Source of the DNA: Clostridium sp. CAG:411
Lineage (GTDB): Bacteria > Bacillota > Clostridia > Lachnospirales > Lachnospiraceae
Assembly (NCBI GenBank): GCA_000437275.1
Contig: FR899683.1
Coordinates: forward strand, 7,777-24,653
Length of the DNA: 16,877 nucleotides
Reading direction: 5' to 3'
The position numbers were made by a program, and so were the translations under genes. Below the pieces are notes generated by a model, which searched no databases, had not been told where the DNA came from, and worked only from the letters and a program-made list of their open reading frames with translations. This document shows, piece by piece, positions 7,998 to 13,294 of the stretch (position 1 is the stretch's first letter; each line of letters begins with the position of its first letter).

Positions 7998-8975
7998 ATG
8001 GCAAATAAAGTACAGACAATTGGTGTATTAACAAGTGGTGGAGACGCACCAGGAATGAACGCTGCTATCAGAGCAGTAGTAAGAACCGCATTATCTGCAG
8101 GACTTAAAGTAAAAGGTATTAAGCGTGGATATGCAGGATTGTTGGAAGAAGATATCGTAGATATGGATACAAGAAGTGTTGCAGATATCTTACAAAGAGG
8201 TGGTACAATCCTTTATACAGCACGTTGCTTAGAGTTCAAAGAGCCAGAAGTACAGCAAAAGGGTGCTGATATTTTGAAAAAACATGGCATTGACGGTTTA
8301 GTAGTAATTGGTGGAGACGGTTCATTCCAGGGAGCTAGTAAATTGGCAAAACTTGGTATTAATACAGTAGGTCTTCCAGGAACAATTGACTTGGATATTG
8401 CTTGTACAGAATATACAATTGGTTTTGATACTGCTGTCAATACAGCTATGGAAGCAATTGATAAGGTTCGTGATACATCTACTTCTCATGAAAGATGTAG
8501 TATTATTGAAGTTATGGGCCGTGAGGCTGGATATATTGCATTGTGGTGTGGTGTTGCAAATGGTGCAGAAGATATTTTGATGGTTGAAAAGTATGACAAT
8601 GATGAACAGCGTATTATCAACAATATCTTAGAGAAGAAGAAGCTTGGTAAGAAACACCATATTATTGTGAATGCAGAAGGTGTTGGAGATTCTTATGGCA
8701 TGGCTAAGAGAATTGAAGAAGCTACAGGAATTGAGACAAGAGCAACGATTATCGGACATATCCAAAGAGGTGGAAGCCCAACAGCAAGAGATCGTGTTTA
8801 TGCATCTGTAATGGGAGCAAAGGCAGTTGATTTATTATGTGAAGGCGCATCTAACCGTGTAGTAGGATATCGCAATGGTGAAGTAGTGGATTATGATATT
8901 CAGGATGCATTACAGATGCATAAGGGTATTGATGAATATATGTATGAAACATCAAAGAGATTATCAAGACAGTAA
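7998..8975 (+). CDS. pfkA: ATP-dependent 6-phosphofructokinase
   Basis: Phosphorylates fructose 6-phosphate to fructose 1,6-bisphosphate, the committed step of glycolysis. At 325 residues it is the short bacterial PfkA form. GVLTSGGDAPGMNAAIR (9-25) binds ATP. IGGDGS (104-109) and PGTID (127-131) carry Gly at both positions that separate ATP enzymes from PPi-dependent ones, so ATP is the predicted donor. D131 is the catalytic base. EVMGREAGY (171-179) and GHIQRGGSPTARDR (253-266) bind the sugar phosphate. Oddity: the nearly invariant TIDNDI motif reads TIDLDI, so the Asn equivalent to E. coli N128 is Leu132, while both Asp residues remain. The SD TGGAGGT lies about 10 bases before the ATG. 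Sequence after the gene forms several hairpins ending in a strong bidirectional terminator. Confidence 0.97.
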   Translation: MANKVQTIGVLTSGGDAPGMNAAIRAVVRTALSAGLKVKGIKRGYAGLLEEDIVDMDTRSVADILQRGGTILYTARCLEFKEPEVQQKGADILKKHGIDGLVVIGGDGSFQGASKLAKLGINTVGLPGTIDLDIACTEYTIGFDTAVNTAMEAIDKVRDTSTSHERCSIIEVMGREAGYIALWCGVANGAEDILMVEKYDNDEQRIINNILEKKKLGKKHHIIVNAEGVGDSYGMAKRIEEATGIETRATIIGHIQRGGSPTARDRVYASVMGAKAVDLLCEGASNRVVGYRNGEVVDYDIQDALQMHKGIDEYMYETSKRLSRQ

Positions 8976-9062
8976 GAAGCAATCAATTAAAAAATGGTTT
9001 GCCAAAGTGCGTTGGCAGTACAAATATATTGTTGCGGATTTTTCTTTTAAAAGATTCGCAAC

Positions 9063-9109
9063 AAAAAAACAGAGTATTGAAAAGAAAATATTCAATACTC
9101 TGTTTTTTT
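9063..9109. terminator. Bidirectional terminator between pfkA and the minus-strand gene
   Basis: AAAAAAACAGAGTATTGAA (9063-9081) is perfectly complementary to 9091-9109 around a 9-base loop: a 13-bp core, ACAGAGTATTGAA with TTCAATACTCTGT, flanked by A7 and T7. Either direction gives a hairpin followed by U7. It serves pfkA on the plus strand and the convergent small gene, whose stop codon it touches. Two smaller hairpins precede it, GCCAA/TTGGC (9001-9016) and GTTGCG/CGCAAC (9031-9062), without T-tracts. Confidence 0.92.
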
Positions 9110-9380
9110 AATCATAAATTTCTTCAAAATCATCTTCTGAAGCGGTACTCTCGCTTTGAGCAGCTTTGCTTTCGCTTGCATTTAATGTTACATATTCACG
9201 GTTGTCTGAAACGGTTTCTGTAAAATCTTCATCATCGAAATCAAAATCATCGAAGTCTAGGTCATCTTCATCCTCTGAAGAGTTATCTTTTAAAACATAT
9301 TTTTTTAAGAGATAATAAATACCAGCAAGGAAACCACAAACAGCAAGCAGCTGCAATAAAAAATTAACTATCTTTTTCAT
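9108..9380 (-). CDS. Small acidic single-pass membrane protein, function unknown
   Basis: A 90-residue protein on the minus strand. It begins MKKIVNF, has one hydrophobic segment at about residues 5-26 (LLQLLAVCGFLAGIYYLL), a basic junction KKYVLK, then a very acidic stretch (roughly 35-53) alternating Asp/Glu with Phe (DFDDFDFDDEDF), and a Ser/Glu-rich end. The positively charged junction suggests the acidic tail faces the cytoplasm. The frame is open upstream to an ATG at 9389, but the SD AAAGGA (9391-9396) sits only 1 base from that ATG and 10 bases from the ATG at 9380, so the latter is preferred. Similar short TM-plus-acidic-tail proteins occur in Lachnospiraceae to my knowledge, without an assigned role. 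It is convergent with pfkA, divergent from the lysine-rich DUF6465 gene, and ends in a strong terminator, supporting a real gene. Confidence 0.8.
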   Translation of the reverse strand: MKKIVNFLLQLLAVCGFLAGIYYLLKKYVLKDNSSEDEDDLDFDDFDFDDEDFTETVSDNREYVTLNASESKAAQSESTASEDDFEEIYD

Positions 9381-9432
9381 GTTGTCCATGTCCTTTCTTA
9401 TAATATCCTATATTCTATCTTATTATAAATCT

Positions 9433-9468
9433 TTTTATACAAAAAGAAAAGAATTATTTTGTATAAAA
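9433..9468. repeat. Perfect 12-bp inverted repeat in the divergent intergenic region
   Basis: TTTTATACAAAA (9433-9444) and TTTTGTATAAAA (9457-9468), separated by 12 bases. It lies between the divergent small membrane-protein gene and the DUF6465 gene, just upstream of a possible minus-strand -10 (TATAAT, plus-strand 9422-9427). It could be a regulator-binding site or a leader hairpin. The AT richness lowers its significance. Confidence 0.5.
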
Positions 9469-9551
9469 GTGCGTTTTCTATATCAGAAAAAGAAAAAATG
9501 CTTTTGCAACTCATGAGGATAAAAAGAAAAGCACACAAATAAGAAAAAAGC

Positions 9552-9580
9552 TTGAAAAAAGTTGATTTTAGAGGTATTAT
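9552..9580 (+). promoter_or_regulatory. Predicted sigma-A promoter for the DUF6465 gene
   Basis: TTGAAA (9552-9557), a 17-base spacer, TATTAT (9575-9580), followed about 65 bases later by the ATG at 9645 with SD GGGGAGG (9630-9635). Confidence 0.6.
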
Positions 9581-9644
9581 CAAGATATTGGAGTTGTAGA
9601 TAAAGACTACATAAATAAATCTATAAATTGGGGAGGAATATAAA

Positions 9645-10073
9645 ATGGTAGAAAAGAAGATGGCTGAGGTAGAAAAAAAGACAACAGCAGAGGAAAAGAC
9701 AACTACAAAAGGTAAGGTAGCAGCTAAGAAAGATGTGACAACAGATAAGGCGGTTGAAAAGAAAACTACTAAGAAAGCAGCAACAAAGAAAGCAGCTGAA
9801 AAGAAAACAACAACGAAAAAGGCAGCAGCTAAGAAGCCAGCAGGAAAAAAGACTACAACAAAGAAGGTGCCAAAGGCAGTATTTGTTGAATATTGTGGTG
9901 CACAAACTAAGATTGATGTAGAAAGTTACGAAGAAAAAGTAAAAGAAATCTGGTTGAATGACTGGAAGCGTTTAGCAAGAGATTTAAAACAGATCGATAT
10001 ATATATTAAGCCAGAAGATGGAAAAGTATATTTTGTAGTAAATGGAACAGAACATGGAGCAATTGATTTATAA
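9645..10073 (+). CDS. DUF6465-family protein with lysine-rich N-terminal extension
   Basis: A 142-residue protein in two parts. Residues 1-74 are low-complexity and basic, with 26 lysines against 9 acidic residues, built from KK pairs every five residues separated by TTT, AAA or AAT (for example KKTTTKKAAAKKPAGKK). Residues 78-142 form a compact domain, AVFVEYCGAQTKIDVE, a helical segment with Trp103 and Trp107, then IDIYIKPEDGKVYFVVNG, which I recognise as DUF6465, common in Lachnospiraceae. The tail resembles histone H1-like or HU C-terminal extensions, so nucleic-acid or polyanion binding is plausible but only inferred. SD GGGGAGG lies 9 bases before the ATG; Met6 is a weaker alternative start. 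It has its own promoter and terminator, so it is likely monocistronic. Confidence 0.85.
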   Translation: MVEKKMAEVEKKTTAEEKTTTKGKVAAKKDVTTDKAVEKKTTKKAATKKAAEKKTTTKKAAAKKPAGKKTTTKKVPKAVFVEYCGAQTKIDVESYEEKVKEIWLNDWKRLARDLKQIDIYIKPEDGKVYFVVNGTEHGAIDL

Positions 10074-10151
10074 GTTTTCAATTTGCTTTAGGACCGAATG
10101 TAGGAGTACATAGGACTGTTCATTAATGTAATGTCAAAAAAATAAGAGAAG

Positions 10152-10207
10152 AAATCCCTATAATGAAAAGATATGCATAGAAGCATCTAGTATTATAGGG
10201 ATTTTTT
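10152..10207 (+). terminator. Intrinsic terminator after the DUF6465 gene
   Basis: AAATCCCTATAAT (10152-10164) pairs perfectly with ATTATAGGGATTT (10192-10204), and the T run extends to 10207. The 27-base loop contains a small inner ATGC/GCAT stem. It lies about 80 bases after the stop codon. Confidence 0.8.
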
Positions 10208-10267
10208 ATATGGAAGAAGGTTTATTTTTTAGGTAATAGGTTCTGAAAAATAGGTAAAAAGGTATTC

Positions 10268-10300
10268 GCTACATTTTTTTATAAAAAAGTGTAGCTTTTT
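10268..10300 (+). terminator. Second terminator-like hairpin
   Basis: GCTACA (10268-10273) pairs with TGTAGC (10290-10295), extended inward by a T-run/A-run pairing, and is followed by T5 (10296-10300). It lies 61 bases after the previous terminator with no gene between. It may be a back-up terminator or the 3' end of an unrecognised small RNA. Confidence 0.6.
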
Positions 10301-10436
10301 ATAAAAACGATTGTATTACTATTGAACATAATAATTTTAAATTTTCAAAGACACTGGATTCTTTGGAAATGGATGTGCAGGAAGGGTGTATGCTTCACAG
10401 CAAAATAAAAAATATATCGAAAAAACGAACAGGGGG

Positions 10437-10470
10437 TTTACATTGACTAAAAAATAAATTATAGTATAAG
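10437..10470 (+). promoter_or_regulatory. Predicted promoter for the DUF218-LCP pair
   Basis: Two overlapping sigma-A arrangements: TTTACA (10437-10442), 17 bases, TATAGT (10460-10465); or TTGACT (10443-10448), 16 bases, TATAAG (10465-10470). Either gives a short leader before the GTG start at 10501. Confidence 0.55.
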
Positions 10471-10500
10471 ATGGTAATTTTATAAGAAGAAGGGAAAAAT

Positions 10501-11259
10501 GTGAAATATATATCGTGGATATCATGTATTTTTTGCTTTCTGTGTGTAGCATATATGATTGTGTTGATGGTATATGCAGGTAGTAGAGTTTCTTATTTAT
10601 GGTTATGGCCAGCGGCAGGTATTTTATTTGCAGGAATGGCAGTGCTAGGTATATATTCCGCACAAAAGCAGATAGTTATTCTACAAAATAGTATAAAAGC
10701 TTTATTTGCAATCATATTAATGTTTATGGTATTTTTGCTTGCCATGATGTTTATGCTTTATATAAAAGGCGAGCAGCGGGTGAAAGAAGAACCCAAGTAC
10801 ATGATTGTGTTAGGAGCGCAGGTAAAGGGGAGGAAAGTTTCAAAAGCATTGCGAGCGCGCTTGGATCGTGTAGCAGAATATGCACAGGAATATCCTGACA
10901 TCAAAATCATAGTATCTGGTGGACAGGGAAAAGGCGAGGACATATCGGAAGCAGAAGCGATGTTTCGTTACCTGACAGAGCAAAAGAAAATAGATGCTCA
11001 CAGGATAGAGCAGGAAGCACAGTCAAAAAATACAGAACAGAACATACAATATAGTTGGAAATTAGTAAAGCAAAAGAAGGCGGGAATACTAATTGTAAGT
11101 AACCGCTTTCATGTGTACCGAGCTATTTCGATAGCAAAAAAGAAAGGAATACAACATGTATATGGAATTGGTGCAGATACGGATTCTATTATGTGTATAC
11201 ATTATTACTTGAGAGAAGTATTAGCTGTGATAAAGTATAAACTTTCAGGTGTGATTTAG
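10501..11259 (+). CDS. Membrane-anchored DUF218 (SanA/YdcF/ElyC) family protein
   Basis: A 252-residue protein. Three hydrophobic segments near residues 4-26, 33-52 and 66-88 form an N-terminal membrane domain. The DUF218 domain follows (about 99-245), with YMIVLGAQV (100-108), IIVSGGQGKGEDISEAEAM (136-154), SKNTEQNI (175-182) and IVSNRFHVYRA (198-208). Family members such as E. coli SanA and ElyC affect envelope integrity or peptidoglycan and lipid-carrier metabolism; the reaction is not established for most. The start is GTG at 10501, about 7 bases after an AGAAGGG SD; the adjacent ATG at 10499 is out of frame and meets TGA at once. The LCP cell-wall gene follows after 20 bases with no terminator, so the two are probably co-transcribed and share an envelope role (inference). 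Confidence 0.88.
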   Translation: MKYISWISCIFCFLCVAYMIVLMVYAGSRVSYLWLWPAAGILFAGMAVLGIYSAQKQIVILQNSIKALFAIILMFMVFLLAMMFMLYIKGEQRVKEEPKYMIVLGAQVKGRKVSKALRARLDRVAEYAQEYPDIKIIVSGGQGKGEDISEAEAMFRYLTEQKKIDAHRIEQEAQSKNTEQNIQYSWKLVKQKKAGILIVSNRFHVYRAISIAKKKGIQHVYGIGADTDSIMCIHYYLREVLAVIKYKLSGVI

Positions 11260-11279
11260 GAGAGAAAGGACGGGCAGAT

Positions 11280-12968
11280 ATGAGTAAAGAGCAAGAAGAT
11301 AACAGACGAGTGTTTCATAACAGGGGCACAAATGAGCAAAGAGAACAGCAAAGAGCTGGTTTCTCTGAAAACATATCTAATCAAATAGACGATTATGATG
11401 ATTTTGAATTTGAAGATACAGATGGATTAGAGGCATATTTATCGGATTCTGTAGCACAGGTTTCAGAAGATGCCGATATGGATCAAAAACAGAGGGAAGT
11501 AGTAGGAGATTTGGATTTGGAACCATATGATTCTGTTTCTTCACTTGGAGAGGATACCGATTTTGAAATGGATGTACAAGAAGAGCCAAGATCGAACAAG
11601 TGGAGTAAGAAAAAGAAAGCTTTTGTTGGAATTGGAACTACATTAGCCTGTCTGGTTGTAGCAGTCACTTTAGTAGTAGGTTGGTTTATGTTCCGTATTA
11701 ACTACGAAAATGGCGGAAATTATGCACAGACAGATATGACACCAGAAGAATTAGCAGCACAGGCAACATTACCACCTCGTGATGAAAATCAGGTTTTGTT
11801 GGATGAGAAGATTGTAAATATTCTTTGTATCGGTCAGGAATCCATATTAGATGGAGATGGAGCAAATGGTCGTTCAGACAGTATGATTATTGCAAGTATG
11901 AATACCGAGGATAAAACATTAAAATTGGTATCGTTGATGCGTGATAGTTATGTTTCTATTCCTGGTTACAGAGATAATAAACTGAATGCAGCGTTCAGTT
12001 TTGGTGGAGGTCAATTATTATGTGAAACCATTACCAGAAATTTTGGTATTGAGTTAGATGGTTATGTTATCGTAGACTTTAAAGGCTTCAAGAAAATGAT
12101 TGACAAAATCGGTGGTGTAGAAATTGAGTTGACAGAAGCAGAAGCTCAATATTTGAATACCACAAACTATATCAGTGATAAGAAACAGAGAAATGTAGTT
12201 CCTGGAAAACAGACAGTAACAGGAACACAGGCATTGGGATATTGTCGTGTTCGTAAGAGAGCAGCAATCAATGGAGAAAATAATGACCATGGTCGTACCT
12301 ATCGTCAGAGAGCTGTTTTATCACAGGCATATGCAAAAGTAAAAGATTTGAGTATTACAGAAATGGTTAGCTTGGTAAACGATTTATTACCATATGTCAC
12401 AACCAATATAAAGGCATCCGATATATTGAATTATGCAAAAGTTATGTTGCAGATGGGAGTACCAGAATTGCAACAGTTGCGTATCCCTATTGACGGAGCA
12501 TATTCTGGACAGAACTTATATTGTGGATCTTCTTTAGTATTGGATTTCTCAAAGAATAATGCAGCATTATGGGAGTTTATTTATGGTGATGGACATGGAG
12601 ACATTACGACATTGAATCCTGGATCAGACACAAGTTACAATACAAATTCTGATACAAATTCAAGCCAGTCAGTGCCAACCTATGTACCAGCAACCAGAGT
12701 GACTAGAGCACCATCTACGCAGGTAACAAAGGCACCTGTTACACAGACGACAAAGGCACCAACGGTGACGGCAGCACCGACTGTTAAGGCAACCAAGGAG
12801 CCAACTGTTACAACAGAAGAGCCAAAGCCAAGAGAGACAACGCCACCAAGACCACGGGTGACAAAAGCACCAGTGAAAACAAAAGAACCTGTGGTAAAAA
12901 CGGCAGCACCGACAAAAGCACCAGTACAGGAACCAGACGAACCTTCTGATGATGGTTCAGTAGGCTAA
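11280..12968 (+). CDS. LytR-CpsA-Psr (LCP) family cell-wall glycopolymer ligase
   Basis: A 562-residue type II membrane protein. The first 105 residues are cytoplasmic, hydrophilic and acidic. A basic SKKKK precedes a TM helix at about 115-138. The LCP domain spans roughly 178-370. NGRSDSMII (196-204), LVSLMRDSYVSIPG (216-229) and NKLNAAFSFGG (233-243) are its phosphate-polyprenol binding motifs, and RVRKR with DHGRTYRQR (336-344) completes the arginine cluster. LCP enzymes transfer undecaprenyl-linked glycopolymers (teichoic acid or capsule) to peptidoglycan. The last 110 residues are Thr/Pro/Lys-rich with repeated TKAP units, probably an extended stretch in or across the wall. ATG 11280 has SD AAAGGA about 9 bases upstream, 20 bases after the DUF218 gene. 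No terminator follows; the thrS T-box promoter starts 9 bases after its stop. Specific glycopolymer substrate is unknown. Confidence 0.92.
   Translation: MSKEQEDNRRVFHNRGTNEQREQQRAGFSENISNQIDDYDDFEFEDTDGLEAYLSDSVAQVSEDADMDQKQREVVGDLDLEPYDSVSSLGEDTDFEMDVQEEPRSNKWSKKKKAFVGIGTTLACLVVAVTLVVGWFMFRINYENGGNYAQTDMTPEELAAQATLPPRDENQVLLDEKIVNILCIGQESILDGDGANGRSDSMIIASMNTEDKTLKLVSLMRDSYVSIPGYRDNKLNAAFSFGGGQLLCETITRNFGIELDGYVIVDFKGFKKMIDKIGGVEIELTEAEAQYLNTTNYISDKKQRNVVPGKQTVTGTQALGYCRVRKRAAINGENNDHGRTYRQRAVLSQAYAKVKDLSITEMVSLVNDLLPYVTTNIKASDILNYAKVMLQMGVPELQQLRIPIDGAYSGQNLYCGSSLVLDFSKNNAALWEFIYGDGHGDITTLNPGSDTSYNTNSDTNSSQSVPTYVPATRVTRAPSTQVTKAPVTQTTKAPTVTAAPTVKATKEPTVTTEEPKPRETTPPRPRVTKAPVKTKEPVVKTAAPTKAPVQEPDEPSDDGSVG
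12696..12926 (+). repeat. Thr/Pro/Lys repeat tract in the LCP tail
   Basis: Codes for residues 473-549 of the LCP protein. Degenerate units of the form T-K-A-P (RAPST, TKAPVT, TKAPTV, TKEPTV, TKAPVK, TKAPVQ) recur about every 7-10 residues, with the DNA word ACAAAGGCACC repeated. Such tracts can change length by slippage and usually act as flexible wall-spanning linkers. Confidence 0.6.
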
Positions 12969-12976
12969 AGTTGTAC

Positions 12977-13004
12977 TTGACAAAAAAAAGCGGAATGATA
13001 TAAT
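12977..13004 (+). promoter_or_regulatory. Consensus promoter of the thrS T-box leader
   Basis: TTGACA (12977-12982), a 16-base spacer, TATAAT (12999-13004) with an extended TGA before the -10. It begins 9 bases after the LCP stop codon and is the best match to consensus in the window. Confidence 0.88.
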
Positions 13005-13010
13005 GAAATA

Positions 13011-13270
13011 CAATGATAGATATTAAACATGTTGATGAGACGAGTAGAGCAGGAAATAATACAGAGAGAGATACAAATGCTGGAAGTATCTTATTAGGAA
13101 CTGTTTGAAAACTACCTCGGAGTGACCCCAATCCGGTCCGTTGGTAACGTTATAACCAAATGAAGTAGGTTTTGTAAGCGATAAGATACAAAACAAAAAG
13201 GGTGGAACCGCGAGAAAATAGTAGCTCGTCCCTTTCGGTAGCATTTGCCGAAAGGGATGAGCTTTTTTTA
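13011..13270 (+). promoter_or_regulatory. Threonine T-box leader of thrS
   Basis: Tandem tRNA-sensing riboswitch. The antiterminator T-box AGGGTGGAACCGCG lies at 13199-13212, its TGGA bulge matching a tRNA ending in UCCA. Stem I contains GACGAGTA on its 5' side, an AGAGAGATAC apical arm, and GAAAACTACC on its 3' side. By alignment with the B. subtilis glyQS leader the specifier is ACT or the next triplet ACC, both threonine codons, which fits the downstream gene. The leader ends in a strong terminator. Uncharged tRNA-Thr binding should favour the antiterminator and raise thrS expression. This accounts for the 326-base gap before thrS. Confidence 0.95.
13223..13269 (+). terminator. T-box regulated terminator
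   Basis: AGCTCGTCCCTTTCGG (13223-13238) pairs with CCGAAAGGGATGAGCT (13248-13263), a 16-bp stem with one G-U pair, followed by a T run to 13269. The 5' arm TCGTCCCT competes for pairing with AGGG...CGAG of the T-box, giving the antiterminator switch. Confidence 0.92.
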
Positions 13271-13294
13271 TTCTAGTAAAGGAGTTGTAGAAAA

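Larger units (their letters stand above)
10074..10500. other. 427-base gap: two terminators, a hairpin and a promoter
   Basis: Besides the two terminators, the region holds an imperfect hairpin (TTTTCAAAG 10342-10350 with CTTTGGAAA 10361-10369, one G-U pair) and the promoter of the next gene. The only forward frame with an ATG between the hairpin and the promoter (10369, 25 codons) lacks a clear ribosome site. I see no tRNA or recognised RNA family. Confidence 0.6.

Noticed and set aside
8893..9223. Plus-strand frames running from the end of pfkA through the terminator into the convergent gene
   Set aside because: They cross three hairpins including a strong terminator, overlap real genes, and lack ribosome sites.
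9621..9905. Minus-strand Cys/Leu/Phe-rich frame opposite the DUF6465 gene
   Set aside because: It is the mirror of the lysine/threonine repeat codons; it has no SD and no independent coding signal.
10369..10446. 25-codon forward frame starting ATGGATGTGCAG
   Set aside because: No proper ribosome site, no recognisable protein, and it overlaps the promoter of the next gene.
10499..10504. ATGTGA start-stop overlapping the GTG of the DUF218 gene, and a similar ATGTAATG at rplT (16328-16335)
   Set aside because: Considered as minimal upstream ORFs, but the SD spacing favours the main starts and such overlaps arise easily by chance.
12696..12926. Repeated ACAAAGGCACC words as a possible CRISPR or satellite
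   Set aside because: The repeats are in frame, degenerate, and encode TKAP units of the LCP tail; there are no uniform spacers.
12808..13244. Minus-strand frames across the LCP tail and T-box
   Set aside because: They are shadows of repeat codons and of a structured RNA leader, with low-complexity Leu/Val content and no SD.
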